A stretch of 37,031 bases of DNA from an uncultured Georgenia sp. (GTDB taxonomy: Bacteria > Actinomycetota > Actinomycetes > Actinomycetales > Actinomycetaceae): positions 1 through 37,031 of the forward strand of contig NZ_CALGNQ010000090.1 in assembly GCF_937958535.1 (NCBI RefSeq), read 5' to 3'. Of this stretch, positions 7,930-16,345 are shown one piece after another. The notes beneath the pieces were generated by a model. The model did no database searches and was not told the DNA's origin. It saw only the letters and a program-made list of their open reading frames with translations. The position numbers were made by a program, and so were the translations under genes. The stretch's first letter is position 1, and each line of letters opens with the position of its first letter.

Positions 7930-8097
7930 TCCCCACGGCGCCGACCCGACCCCCGGTGCACGCCCGGACGGTGCAGAAGGGAGCCACGACACGGACGACC
8001 GTCGGAAGCAGACAGCACGACCGCCCCTACCGACGACCGGGCTCCGCCACCGGCGGGCCCTGGACCAACGCACGCAGTACCAGGAGGAGGACATTTC

Positions 8098-10515
8098 GTG
8101 GCACGTGAACGACTACGGCACGACCGACGCAGAGCGGTGTCGGTCGTGGCCATCGGCGCGCTGCTGTCCGCGGGCCTGGCGATGGCGACATCGCCGGTGC
8201 ACGCGGAGGAGCCGACGACCGAGGAGCTCATCGTCAACGGAGGGTTCGAGGACGGCCTCACCGGCTGGTTCGTCAACAACGGCAACCCCACCGACGGGGG
8301 CACGCTGAGCCTCACCGAGGACGCCTTCAGCGGCTCCTACGCCGTCGCGGTCACCGATCGGCAGACCACCGGCTCCGGTCCGATGCAGGACCTGAGCGGC
8401 AAGGTCCAGGCCGGGGCGACCTACACGGTGCGGGCGCGGATCAAGTACGACAACCCCGACAGCCCGCCGACCAAGCAGTTCTTCGCGACGATGCACTACG
8501 GCGGCGGGAGCTACACCAACGTCGGCGACGTCATCGCGACCCGGGGGCAGTGGGGCTACATCAACAGCACCTTCACCATCCCGGCCAACCAGAGCGTGAG
8601 CACCGCCCGGCTCTTCCTCGAGACGCCGTGGACGAGCGACCCGGGTGCCGACCCGGACCTGCACCTCATGGACTTCGTGGTCGACGACGTCTCCCTCGTC
8701 GGGGCACCGCCACCGCCCCCGCCCTCGCGGACCGTGGAGGTCGTCGGCAAGCTGCCGGGGGAGCACAACCCGCTCATCGGCCACAAGTTCGGCGCCGACG
8801 GGTTCGGCCTGGTGCACGACGGCCGGGTGTACATGTACATGACGAACGACACCCAGGGCTATGCCCCAGACCCGGAGACGGGCATCTCCCCGCAGATCAA
8901 CTACGGCGACATCAACCAGATCACCGTCATCTCCTCCACCGACCTCGTCAACTGGGTCGACCACGGCGAGATCCAGGTCGCCGGACCCACCGGCGTGGCC
9001 CCGTTCACGAACAACTCGTGGGCGCCCGGCGCCGTCACGCACGAGGTCGACGGGGAGGAGAAGACCTTCCTCTACTACGCCAACGGTGGCGGGTCGAGCA
9101 ACGTCATCACCGGTGACAGCCCGCTCGGGCCGTGGGTGAGCCAGCGGACCAGCACGCTGATCAACGCCTCGACACCGGGCACGGAGGAGGTCGCCTGGCG
9201 CTTCGACCCGGCGCCGTTCATCGACGACGACGGCCAGGCCTACCTCTACTTCGGGGGCGGCCCCGCATCGACCTCGATGCCGCCGGAGGAGCGGTTCAAC
9301 AACCCGAAGAACCTCCGCGGCATCAGGCTCACCGACGACCTCGTCAACACCGAGGGGTCGGCGTTCGTCGTCGACGCCCCGGTCGCCTTCGAGGCCGCCC
9401 ACGTGTTCAAGCGGGGCGACCTGTACTACCTCACCTACTCCTCCCACTTCGGGGGCGCGGACTTCGGCGGCAACCAGCCCCGGGTGCCCGGCTACCCGGG
9501 CAGCGGGCAGATCGGCTACCTCATCTCCGACGACCCGACAGTGTGGGACAAGGACACCTACGCGGGGGTGATCTTCCCGAACCAGTCGGAGTTCTTCGGT
9601 GCCGGCACGGGAGGCAACAACCACCAGTCGGTGTTCGAGTACGAGGGCAAGTACTACTTCACCTACCACGCCCCGACGCTGAACAAACGGATCACCGGCA
9701 ACCAGACCCAGGGCTACCGCAGCCCGCACATCCAGGAGCTGACCTTCAACGAGGACGGCACCGCGGTCCAGGTCGTCGGCACCTACGCCGGCGTCGAGCA
9801 GGTGCGGGACTTCGACCCGTACCGCACCTTCGAGGCAGAGACGCTGGGGTGGAGCAAGGGCATCGCGACGGCGCCCGTCGACGTCGAGTCGGCCGAGTTC
9901 GGTCCCGACGCCCCGAACCTCGCCGTCACCGACGTCGACCACGGCGACTGGACCGCGCTGTCCTCCGTCGCCTTCGGCGAGTCGGGCGCCGCATCCGTCA
10001 CCGCGCGGGTCCGCCCGCTCCAGGAGGGGGCACAGATCCAGGTGCGCACCGGGAGCGAGACGGGTCCCGTGCTCGGGACGATCGACGTCGCCGGCCCGGT
10101 CGGGGAGTGGAGCGACGTGAGCGCCGCGCTCACCGGCGCGACGGGGACCCACGACGTCTTCTTCACCTACACCGGTCCGGAGGGCGACCTGATGGAGCTC
10201 GACAGCTGGGAGTTCACCGAGGCCACCGGTGAGCCGACGCTCGACGTCACCGTCACCGCGGACACCCGCTGTGTGGTCGGCCGCGCCGTCCTCACGGTGC
10301 GCGCGAACAACGGCGAGGACCGGCCGGTCACCGTCGAGGCCGACACGGCCTACGGCTCCACGGTCTTCACCGACCTGGGGCCGGAGCGGGGCGCGTCCCA
10401 CGCCTTCACCACCCGGCAGGCCTCCTTGCCGGCCGGTGACGTGGACGTGACCCTCTCCGCCGACGGGGTCTCGGTCCCGGTGACCGTGCCCTACGCCGCA
10501 CGCAGCTGCGGCTGA
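8098..10515 (+). CDS. Secreted GH43 glycosidase with N-terminal CBM and CBM6-like module (805 aa)
   Basis: The start is a GTG at 8098, seven bases after AGGAGGAGG. A signal peptide ends at SPVHA-EE (about residue 37). Residues about 43-202 are a CBM4/9/22-like domain clearly paralogous to that of the upstream enzyme (NGGFEDGLTGW, YDNPDSP, LFLETPW). After a poly-Pro linker, residues about 213-570 form the GH43 propeller with Asp234 (FGADGFG), Asp370 (WRFDPAPFIDDDG) and Glu432 (VAFEAAHVFKRG). Residues about 580-710 begin YRTFEAETLGW and look like CBM6, which is typical of arabinoxylan arabinofuranohydrolases. The last 90 residues repeat the C-terminal module of the previous enzyme. The gene is 168 bp downstream of it, in a gap without a clear hairpin, so co-transcription is likely. 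Arabinofuranosidase acting on arabinoxylan is the best guess. Confidence 0.88.
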   Translation: MARERLRHDRRRAVSVVAIGALLSAGLAMATSPVHAEEPTTEELIVNGGFEDGLTGWFVNNGNPTDGGTLSLTEDAFSGSYAVAVTDRQTTGSGPMQDLSGKVQAGATYTVRARIKYDNPDSPPTKQFFATMHYGGGSYTNVGDVIATRGQWGYINSTFTIPANQSVSTARLFLETPWTSDPGADPDLHLMDFVVDDVSLVGAPPPPPPSRTVEVVGKLPGEHNPLIGHKFGADGFGLVHDGRVYMYMTNDTQGYAPDPETGISPQINYGDINQITVISSTDLVNWVDHGEIQVAGPTGVAPFTNNSWAPGAVTHEVDGEEKTFLYYANGGGSSNVITGDSPLGPWVSQRTSTLINASTPGTEEVAWRFDPAPFIDDDGQAYLYFGGGPASTSMPPEERFNNPKNLRGIRLTDDLVNTEGSAFVVDAPVAFEAAHVFKRGDLYYLTYSSHFGGADFGGNQPRVPGYPGSGQIGYLISDDPTVWDKDTYAGVIFPNQSEFFGAGTGGNNHQSVFEYEGKYYFTYHAPTLNKRITGNQTQGYRSPHIQELTFNEDGTAVQVVGTYAGVEQVRDFDPYRTFEAETLGWSKGIATAPVDVESAEFGPDAPNLAVTDVDHGDWTALSSVAFGESGAASVTARVRPLQEGAQIQVRTGSETGPVLGTIDVAGPVGEWSDVSAALTGATGTHDVFFTYTGPEGDLMELDSWEFTEATGEPTLDVTVTADTRCVVGRAVLTVRANNGEDRPVTVEADTAYGSTVFTDLGPERGASHAFTTRQASLPAGDVDVTLSADGVSVPVTVPYAARSCG

Positions 10516-10520
10516 CCGAC

Positions 10521-10556
10521 CCGCGGTGGCCCGGCCTCTCGGCCGGGCCACCGCGG
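10521..10556. terminator. Perfect 16-bp-stem hairpin ending the GH43 transcript
   Basis: Bases 10521-10536 pair without mismatch to 10541-10556 around loop TCTC, six bases after the second GH43 stop. It is symmetrical and may also end the minus-strand pair of genes at 10681-11634. The 124 bases from 10557 to 10680 hold nothing else I can support. Confidence 0.85.
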
Positions 10557-10680
10557 CGGACGCCAGGCGCCGAGGAGCGGTGGGCTCGGCGGCGTCGCGG
10601 ACCGTGGTGCGCGGACCCGGACCCGAGCGGTTCGGTCCTCGTGTTTCCGAGACCCGCTCGGCAACCGTGGTGGGCTGTGG

Positions 10681-11010
10681 TCAGCACCCGAGGGAATGCA
10701 GCACCGCGGCCGTGCTCTCCACCAGCCAGGTCAGGACGGACTCGAGGGCGCTCGAACAGGCGTGGCGCACAAGCGCTCTGCCCACAGTGGCGCCGATGCA
10801 GCCAACGCGCGGCTGCGCCGACCCGTCACGGTCGGCCACCTCGCCGAGGGTCTCGGTGGTGAGCTCGGCAGCGGTCACCATGTCGGCAACCACGGCGGCC
10901 GGCTCTCCCAGCATGGCGGTGTGCAGCCACGACTCGTAGGTGGAGATGGCCCAGTGCGCGACCCGAGTGAGGTGGAGGCGGACGGAGAGGGTGGTGGCAA
11001 AAGGACTCAC
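10681..11010 (-). CDS. Unrecognised 109-aa protein
   Basis: The frame starts at GTG (complement of 11008-11010), the only usable start after the preceding in-frame stop, and lies 18 bases downstream of its neighbour. Third codon positions are almost all G or C, which supports real coding. No signal peptide, membrane helix or known motif is visible. The sequence looks mostly helical (for example HWAISTYESWLHTAML and ALVRHACSSALESVLTWLVE) with three Cys in the C-terminal half. No Shine-Dalgarno is present, so expression may depend on coupling to the upstream gene. Function unknown. Confidence 0.55.
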   Translation of the reverse strand: MSPFATTLSVRLHLTRVAHWAISTYESWLHTAMLGEPAAVVADMVTAAELTTETLGEVADRDGSAQPRVGCIGATVGRALVRHACSSALESVLTWLVESTAAVLHSLGC

Positions 11011-11028
11011 ACGGTGGATGTGTGTGCG

Positions 11029-11634
11029 TCACACCCGGTTGCCTCCCCACTCGCAGTCACCCCACTCCAGGGAGCCGATGTCGTCGGCGTCGTCCTGCCA
11101 GGTCAGCTCGTCGAGCGGCCAGCGGCTGTGGTCCCGGGCCCACTCCTCCGCGACCGTCAGCCACGCGGCGAGCACGGGCAGGTCCACCAGGGCCGGCGCG
11201 AGCACGCGCAGCCCGTCGGCGACCACCTGCGCCGCCGCGTCGCGGTGCTCGGCACGCCGGGCGCGGGAGTCGGCTCGACGCTGCAGCGCGCTGTCGGCGG
11301 CCAACGCAGCCAGCAGCCACGGCACGGCCGCGTCGGCGCTCGGGGGAGCGTCCGCAGGCAGGTCGAGCCACGCGGCGAGGAGGGCCTGTTCCGACGTCAT
11401 GCGGCGCAGGACCTCACACAGCGCCGAGCGCTCCAGCACGCCACACCCGCCGAGCTCCTCCAGCACGAGCGAGCGTGCGGCGGTCCGGTCCTCGGTGGTG
11501 GCCGCGACCATGAGCAGGTCGATGGCGAGCAGAGCCACACCCGCACGCAGGACGTCGCCGTTCCAGCCGGGGGCGGTCAACTCGGCAGGGACGGGCGGCT
11601 GGGCAGCGGGGCCGGGCGCGGGGCGTGCATCCAT
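11029..11634 (-). CDS. Unrecognised 201-aa helical protein
   Basis: The frame begins MDARPAPGP after a weak upstream region. The N-terminal 20 residues are Pro/Ala-rich; the remainder looks like an all-helical protein with repeated Leu/Ala heptads (DVLRAGVALLAIDLLMVAAT, VPWLLAALAADSALQRR, VVADGLRVLAPALVDLP) and an acidic, Trp-containing C-terminus (LTWQDDADDIGSLEWGDCEW). There is no signal sequence and no motif that I can link to a family. It precedes the 109-aa gene by 18 bases and is probably its operon partner. It diverges from the wall-anchored phosphoesterase gene. Function unknown. Confidence 0.6.
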   Translation of the reverse strand: MDARPAPGPAAQPPVPAELTAPGWNGDVLRAGVALLAIDLLMVAATTEDRTAARSLVLEELGGCGVLERSALCEVLRRMTSEQALLAAWLDLPADAPPSADAAVPWLLAALAADSALQRRADSRARRAEHRDAAAQVVADGLRVLAPALVDLPVLAAWLTVAEEWARDHSRWPLDELTWQDDADDIGSLEWGDCEWGGNRV

Positions 11635-11769
11635 ACCCGGTCTGTGTGCGCGCCCGCCCCGGTCGGCTCCCCACCTCGGCGCCGCGACACGCCTTCCGGC
11701 CTGAACGTTTGCCGTCCTGTTACCTGGGCGTCACGACCAGTTCGTCGGCACCCGGCAGCATGCCGCCCC

Positions 11770-11787
11770 GGTGGGATCTGTCCCACC
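11770..11787. promoter_or_regulatory. Perfect 7-bp inverted repeat in the leader of the phosphoesterase gene
   Basis: GGTGGGA-TCTG-TCCCACC lies 24 bases before the ATG at 11811. It could be an operator or an RNA hairpin just upstream of the ribosome binding site GGAAAGG (11799-11805). The rest of the 176-base divergent region has no promoter that I would call with confidence. Confidence 0.4.
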
Positions 11788-11810
11788 GTTCCACAGACGG
11801 AAAGGACGTC

Positions 11811-14800
11811 ATGCTTCGCCGATCAGGCATGTTCCGGGGCCGGGCGCTGCTCGCCGCAGGGATCGCGGCCACCGTGACACTCGGGGCGGCGCTGCCTGCC
11901 GCCGCAGCACTCCCGATGCGGTACGACATCGAGCCCGGCTCGCCGGTGCTCATCAGCGAGATCGCCAACGGAGGCCCGGGCGCGACCAGCCAGGCCAACC
12001 GCGACTCCGCAAAGAACTTCATCGAGATCACCAACTACGGCAACCAGCCGGTCGACATCTCCGGCTGGAAGATCTACCGCTGCGGACAGACCGGCGGCGG
12101 GTACGGACCCCAGGCCGTGGTCGCCGACGGCACCGTCCTGCAGCCCGGTGAGCAGTACGTCACCGCCCGCGAGGGCTCCGGGTACGAGGCCGACTCCTAC
12201 TACGACACGAGCCTGCACGCCTTCGGCTTCGGTGCCTTCCTCGAGGACGCGACCGGGCAGTGGCGCGACGCCATCGGCTTCTACCACGAGGACATCCACA
12301 CCGACTGCCACGTCGACGGGAAGTGGCTGCAGCGGGGCCTGCAGCACCGGCTCGACGAGTCCCACCAGCGCGTCTCGAACACCGGGGACATCGAGCGGGA
12401 CTGGGTCGTGGCACCGCGCACCGTCGGGCGGCCGAACGTCACCGAGCACGACGTCGCCCGGATCGACAACGGCCTGCGCTTCTCGGAGTTCAACAACAGC
12501 GGGTCGGCCAGCACCACCGACCAGTACGTCGAGATCACCAACTACGGCGACGACCCGGTCGACGTCACCGGCTACCAGCTCTTCCGCTGCGGTGAGAACG
12601 GCACCCAGTACCTCCAGATCGGCGCCTTCCCGGAGCACGTCATCGAGCCCGGCGAGAGCTTCCTCGCCGCCCGCGCCGGCGGCGCCTACGCCGACCAGGC
12701 CGACGCCACGTACAGCACCTCTATGCACTGGCGCGACTTCGGCGTCATGCTCCTCACCCCGGACGACGAGATCGTCGACCGCGCCGGTGTGTACGACAAC
12801 CGCAACAGCCCGTGCACGGACGGGCGCCCGATCGAGGAGAAGCTCAACCACTTCGACGGCACCACCTACCAGCGGGTCACCGACACCGGTGACAACCTCA
12901 CCGACTTCATCGTCACGGCGACCCGCACCCCGGGCCGCGAGGACCCGGCCGCCGAGTACGCCCCCGCCCCGCGGTGGGAGGGCTTCCGGGACGTGCGTCT
13001 GAGCGAGGTCGCACCCGCCGGCCCGGCCGGGAGCGACGACGAGTTCTTCGAGCTCGCCAACTACGGCGACCGGCCCGTGGACCTCACCGGGTGGAGCGCC
13101 CACCGCTGCTACGGCACCGGTCAGCCCGGCATCGGGAGTAACGTGCAGATCGCCGACCTCGGCGTCACGCTGCAGCCGGGTGAGACCTACCTCGGCGTCG
13201 CCGCCGGCGCCCCCGCCGCGCTGCGCGACATCGCCGACGGCATCTATGCGACCGGTCTGAACCAGACCGACGGCTACGGCATGTACATCACCGACGCCGA
13301 CGGCCGGCTGGTCGACGCCTTCGCCTCCTACGACGTCAACGTCAACCAGTACACGCCCTGCCGCCTCGGCCAGGAGGCCCGCAACTGGACGAAGAACGAC
13401 CTGGGCGAGAGCTACACCCGCGCCCAGTCCCTGGGGGACAACGAGCTCGACTTCGTCGTCACCGACCGCACGCCCGGTGAGCTCGTCGACGCCGAGTACG
13501 TCGACCCCACCGTCCCGCTGCCCGGCGAGCTCGACCCGGTGAGCGTCGAGACCGACCACGTCCCCGGAACCCCCGTGGTGACGCGGGGCGAGGGCGGCAC
13601 CGTGACCGTCACGACGACGGACGAGGGCGGCACGAGCCTGGAGCTCAGTGCCCGCGTGGCGGACCTGCGCGACACGGACGACGTCCTCGTCCACGCCGGC
13701 GTCAGCCCGGACCCGGTGCCGGCCACGCTCGTCGTCGCCGGCGAGGAGCCGGTGGCGGACCCCGCCGCCGAGGTCGAGGGCAGCAGCGGCGGGTACCCGT
13801 TCCAGCGTTTCGAGGTGCCCACCGGCGGCCCCGTCGAGTTCGTCTGGTCCGGCACGACGACGCCCCGCAACGAGCTCCAGCTGCTCGTGTGGGACGGGAC
13901 GGCCTGGCAGCAGGCCGACGCCGCCGTCCCGTCGGCGGACGGAGACGTCACGCTCGTGGGTGACATCACCGACGTCACCGACGGCGTCGCGCACGTCCTG
14001 GTCATCGACGGGCCGCGCACCCGTGGTGGCCTGCTCGACGAGGTCGGCGTGCACGACAACGCCTTCGCCGACCCGGGCAGCTACGACGTCGCGCTCAACC
14101 ACATGTCCGACACCCAGTTCCTCGCCGAGGGCTTCCGCGACGTCTTCCGTCGCATGGCCACGTGGGTGGTCGCCAACGCCGACGCCCGCAAGATCGGGTA
14201 CAACACGCTCACCGGCGACATCATCGAGAACTGGATGAACGGCAACCACGCCCCCGAGCGCGCGAACCGGGAGTTCGCGGCCGCCAGCGCCATCATGGCC
14301 CTGCTCAACGACGCCGGCGTGCCGAACGGGGTGCTGCCCGGCAACCACGACAACTTCTGGGGTCGGAACAACGACAAGTACAACGAGTACTTCCCGGTGA
14401 GCATGTACGAGGGCCACCCCTGGTACGGCGAGCCGTGGGCCCCGGGGGACAACTCCGCGCACACCGACTACTTCTCGGCGGCGGGCACCGACTTCCTCGT
14501 CATCAGCCTGCCCTACCGGCCGTCGCGTGAGCAGATGGAGTGGGCCTCCCAGCAGGCCCAGGCCCACCCGGACCACAGCGTCATCCTCGCCACCCACTCC
14601 TACCTGCACACCAGCGGGGAGCGGGACGACGTCGACCGGCGCTACACCGCCACCGCGGTCGACGTGTGGGAGCGGGTCGTGGCACCGAACGAGAACATCT
14701 TCCTCGTCCTCGGCGGCCACTACCACGGCGTGTCCACCCAGTACGCCGACCCCGTCACCGGTGAGCAGACCGACGCCACCGAGCTGGGCGACGACATCGT

Positions 14801-15566
14801 CGCGGTGAGCAACGTCGGTGCGTCCGGACGCACCGTCGTGGAGATGCTTGCCGACTACCAGGGCTACCGCTCCACCCTGCTGGACGACCCGACCGTGGTG
14901 CGGTCCGACATGCTCGACCGCGACACCGGCTTCCAGCGCCTGCTCCAGCTCGACCTGGACGCCGGGCTGATGGCGGTCAACGCCTACTCCCCGACGCTCG
15001 ACACCTTCGAGGCCTGGCGGTACGACGAGCCCGCCTACCGCGGCGCGAACGCCCGGTACGACGCCACCGACGAGGAGTTCGTCGTCGAGGTCGACCTCGT
15101 GCGCTCGACGACGCTCACCCCGACGGCGTGGGCGGTGACGACGCCCTCCACCGAGCTCCTCTCGGCCTCGGCCGCGCCGGGCGAGCCCGTCGAGGTTGCG
15201 CTCCGGGCGAGTGAGGTCGACCAGCTCTGGTACGCCCGCGTGACCGACGACGCCGGCAACGTCGTCACCTCCCCGCCCGCCGTCCTCGCGGCGCTGGGCG
15301 AGGACCCGAGCGAGGAGCCCACCGACCCGGCCGAGGAGCCCACCGACCCCGCGGATGAGCCGACGGACCCGGCCGACACCCCGGACGACGGCGCGGACGA
15401 GGACGACACCGACGAGGAGCCCGGCGCCGGCAGCGACACCGCCTCCGGCGACCGTGACCGGCGCGGCGCCCTGCCGGTCACCGGCGCGGCGATCGCCGGC
15501 GTGGCCCTCCTGGCCGTGCTGGTCCTCGTGGCCGGCGTGGTCCTCCACCGTCGGGCCCAGGCCTGA
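11811..15566 (+). CDS. Wall-anchored metallophosphoesterase with three lamin-tail domains (1251 aa)
   Basis: GGAAAGG upstream sets the ATG at 11811; a longer frame would lack a signal peptide at its N-terminus. The signal peptide ends near AAA-LPM (about residue 33). Three lamin-tail domains follow, beginning near residues 45, 222 and 394, each with an F(I/V/F)E(I/L)xNYG motif and a paired-Cys pattern. Residues about 540-740 are a linker and sandwich region. Residues about 760-1080 are a calcineurin-like phosphoesterase: Asp767, Asp803 (TGDI), Asn845-His846-Asp847 (GNHDN), His929 (ATHSY) and His970/His972 (GGHYH), so both metal sites look complete. A Glu-Pro-Thr-Asp repeat linker leads to LPVTG (1221-1225), a hydrophobic helix and HRRAQA, a full sortase signal. 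It should hydrolyse phosphoesters (nucleotide, nucleic acid or teichoic type) on the cell wall; substrate unknown. No sortase gene is in the window. Confidence 0.88.
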   Translation: MLRRSGMFRGRALLAAGIAATVTLGAALPAAAALPMRYDIEPGSPVLISEIANGGPGATSQANRDSAKNFIEITNYGNQPVDISGWKIYRCGQTGGGYGPQAVVADGTVLQPGEQYVTAREGSGYEADSYYDTSLHAFGFGAFLEDATGQWRDAIGFYHEDIHTDCHVDGKWLQRGLQHRLDESHQRVSNTGDIERDWVVAPRTVGRPNVTEHDVARIDNGLRFSEFNNSGSASTTDQYVEITNYGDDPVDVTGYQLFRCGENGTQYLQIGAFPEHVIEPGESFLAARAGGAYADQADATYSTSMHWRDFGVMLLTPDDEIVDRAGVYDNRNSPCTDGRPIEEKLNHFDGTTYQRVTDTGDNLTDFIVTATRTPGREDPAAEYAPAPRWEGFRDVRLSEVAPAGPAGSDDEFFELANYGDRPVDLTGWSAHRCYGTGQPGIGSNVQIADLGVTLQPGETYLGVAAGAPAALRDIADGIYATGLNQTDGYGMYITDADGRLVDAFASYDVNVNQYTPCRLGQEARNWTKNDLGESYTRAQSLGDNELDFVVTDRTPGELVDAEYVDPTVPLPGELDPVSVETDHVPGTPVVTRGEGGTVTVTTTDEGGTSLELSARVADLRDTDDVLVHAGVSPDPVPATLVVAGEEPVADPAAEVEGSSGGYPFQRFEVPTGGPVEFVWSGTTTPRNELQLLVWDGTAWQQADAAVPSADGDVTLVGDITDVTDGVAHVLVIDGPRTRGGLLDEVGVHDNAFADPGSYDVALNHMSDTQFLAEGFRDVFRRMATWVVANADARKIGYNTLTGDIIENWMNGNHAPERANREFAAASAIMALLNDAGVPNGVLPGNHDNFWGRNNDKYNEYFPVSMYEGHPWYGEPWAPGDNSAHTDYFSAAGTDFLVISLPYRPSREQMEWASQQAQAHPDHSVILATHSYLHTSGERDDVDRRYTATAVDVWERVVAPNENIFLVLGGHYHGVSTQYADPVTGEQTDATELGDDIVAVSNVGASGRTVVEMLADYQGYRSTLLDDPTVVRSDMLDRDTGFQRLLQLDLDAGLMAVNAYSPTLDTFEAWRYDEPAYRGANARYDATDEEFVVEVDLVRSTTLTPTAWAVTTPSTELLSASAAPGEPVEVALRASEVDQLWYARVTDDAGNVVTSPPAVLAALGEDPSEEPTDPAEEPTDPADEPTDPADTPDDGADEDDTDEEPGAGSDTASGDRDRRGALPVTGAAIAGVALLAVLVLVAGVVLHRRAQA

Positions 15567-15571
15567 CCCAC

Positions 15572-15607
15572 GGCGCTCCGGACGCCGTGCGCGGCGTCCG
15601 GAGCGCC
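15572..15607 (+). terminator. Perfect 15-bp-stem hairpin after the phosphoesterase gene
   Basis: GGCGCTCCGGACGCC (15572-15586) pairs exactly with 15593-15607 around loop GTGCGC, five bases after the stop codon. It separates the surface protein gene from tRNA-Arg. Confidence 0.85.
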
Positions 15608-15671
15608 ACCCGGTGGTGGAAGTCACGTCACCGAATCGGCCCGACGATTTCCACCGCCGCCGTCGGGCGGC

Positions 15672-15677
15672 TATGCT
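15672..15677 (+). promoter_or_regulatory. Probable -10 box of tRNA-Arg
   Basis: TATGCT lies 24 bases before the tRNA. The region 17-18 bases upstream (TTTCCAC) is a poor -35 match, so this is a partial promoter call. Confidence 0.35.
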
Positions 15678-15701
15678 CGACGTCGGCCCTCACCGGGCCG
15701 T

Positions 15702-15774
15702 GCGCCCGTAGCTCAATGGATAGAGCATCTGACTACGGATCAGAAGGTTGGGGGTTCGAGTCCCTCCGGGCGCG
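15702..15774 (+). tRNA. tRNA-Arg (anticodon ACG)
   Basis: Acceptor arms GCGCCCG (15702-15708) and CGGGCGC (15767-15773) pair fully, with discriminator G at 15774. The D-arm has GCTCAATGGATAGAGC; the anticodon stem TCTGA/TCAGA (15728-15732, 15740-15744) encloses loop CTACGGA with anticodon ACG at 15735-15737. The T-loop is TTCGAGT. CCA is not encoded. The A at position 34 is expected to become inosine and read CGU, CGC and CGA. Confidence 0.95.
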
Positions 15775-15798
15775 CAGTGGCAGAGGCAGTGAAGCCGG

Positions 15799-15827
15799 AC
15801 CCCCGCCGGGACCACCCGAGCGGGGGT
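15799..15827 (+). terminator. Hairpin after tRNA-Arg
   Basis: ACCCCCGC pairs with GCGGGGGT, extended inside by CGGG/CCCG around loop ACCA with one bulged A. It starts 25 bases after the tRNA. Confidence 0.6.
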
Positions 15828-15878
15828 TCGCGCCTTCGGTGATGAGCTCCTCGAGCGGTGACGCCGGGCAGCGGACGA

Positions 15879-15898
15879 CGCGTCCGAGGTCGGACGCG
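15879..15898 (-). terminator. Hairpin possibly ending the SPFH operon
   Basis: CGCGTCCG (15879-15886) and CGGACGCG (15891-15898) form a perfect 8-bp stem with loop AGGT, 78 bases beyond the stop of the last minus-strand gene of the operon. The 202 bases from 15775 to 15976 contain this and the tRNA hairpin, and no gene. Confidence 0.4.
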
Positions 15899-15976
15899 CG
15901 TCGACGGCAGCGTGCCGCGCTGTGCGGCCGGCACCGACTGCTCGGGAACGCGCAGCCGCCAGATGTCGGGCGTCCC

Positions 15977-16345
15977 TCAGCGGAAGCTCGTGAAGACCTT
16001 CTGCAGGGCACCGGTGCTCTGCGACACCCCGCCCAGCAGCTGGCCGATGCCGCTGAGCTGGGCGCCCTCGATGTGGCGCTCGTTCGCGCCGTCCATGCGC
16101 TTGTTCCGCAGGCGGGTGCGCTTGCCCTTGAGCTCGTCGGTGGCCTGCAGGTTGTCGATGGTGGCCTCGGTCTCGCGCGCGTGCATGTGCCGCTTGTCGA
16201 CGTTGCGGTAGCGCAGGTACATCAGCCCGTAGAACACGAACCCGGACAGGTAGAGCAGCAGGCCGAGCGAGCCGATGTCCCCGCTGCCGGACTCGCCGGC
16301 GAGCACCTGGCCCTGGCTCGCGGCCCACATCATCGAGTGCACCAT
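15977..16345 (-). CDS. Small membrane protein, third gene of the SPFH/zinc-ribbon operon (122 aa)
   Basis: The ATG at 16343-16345 overlaps the stop of the upstream gene (TGATG), which decides the start and indicates translational coupling. One hydrophobic segment (residues about 27-45, GSLGLLLYLSGFVFYGLMYL) is followed by a basic, charged region (YRNVDKRHMHARETE), so the short N-terminus should be outside and the C-terminal 75 residues in the cytoplasm. The cytoplasmic part (about 50-85) is charged and probably helical or coiled. I do not recognise a named family; by position it parallels the small membrane components of YdjI-type operons. Confidence 0.75.
   Translation of the reverse strand: MVHSMMWAASQGQVLAGESGSGDIGSLGLLLYLSGFVFYGLMYLRYRNVDKRHMHARETEATIDNLQATDELKGKRTRLRNKRMDGANERHIEGAQLSGIGQLLGGVSQSTGALQKVFTSFR

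Noticed and set aside
4906..8094. Very long minus-strand open frame opposite the first GH43 gene
   Set aside because: It is Gly/Arg/Val/Asp-rich with no domain, an effect of high third-position GC on the opposite strand. The plus strand encodes a clear GH43 enzyme.
15702..15827. tRNA-Arg as an island boundary
   Set aside because: No direct repeat of the tRNA end and no mobility gene nearby; flanking genes are of ordinary chromosomal type.
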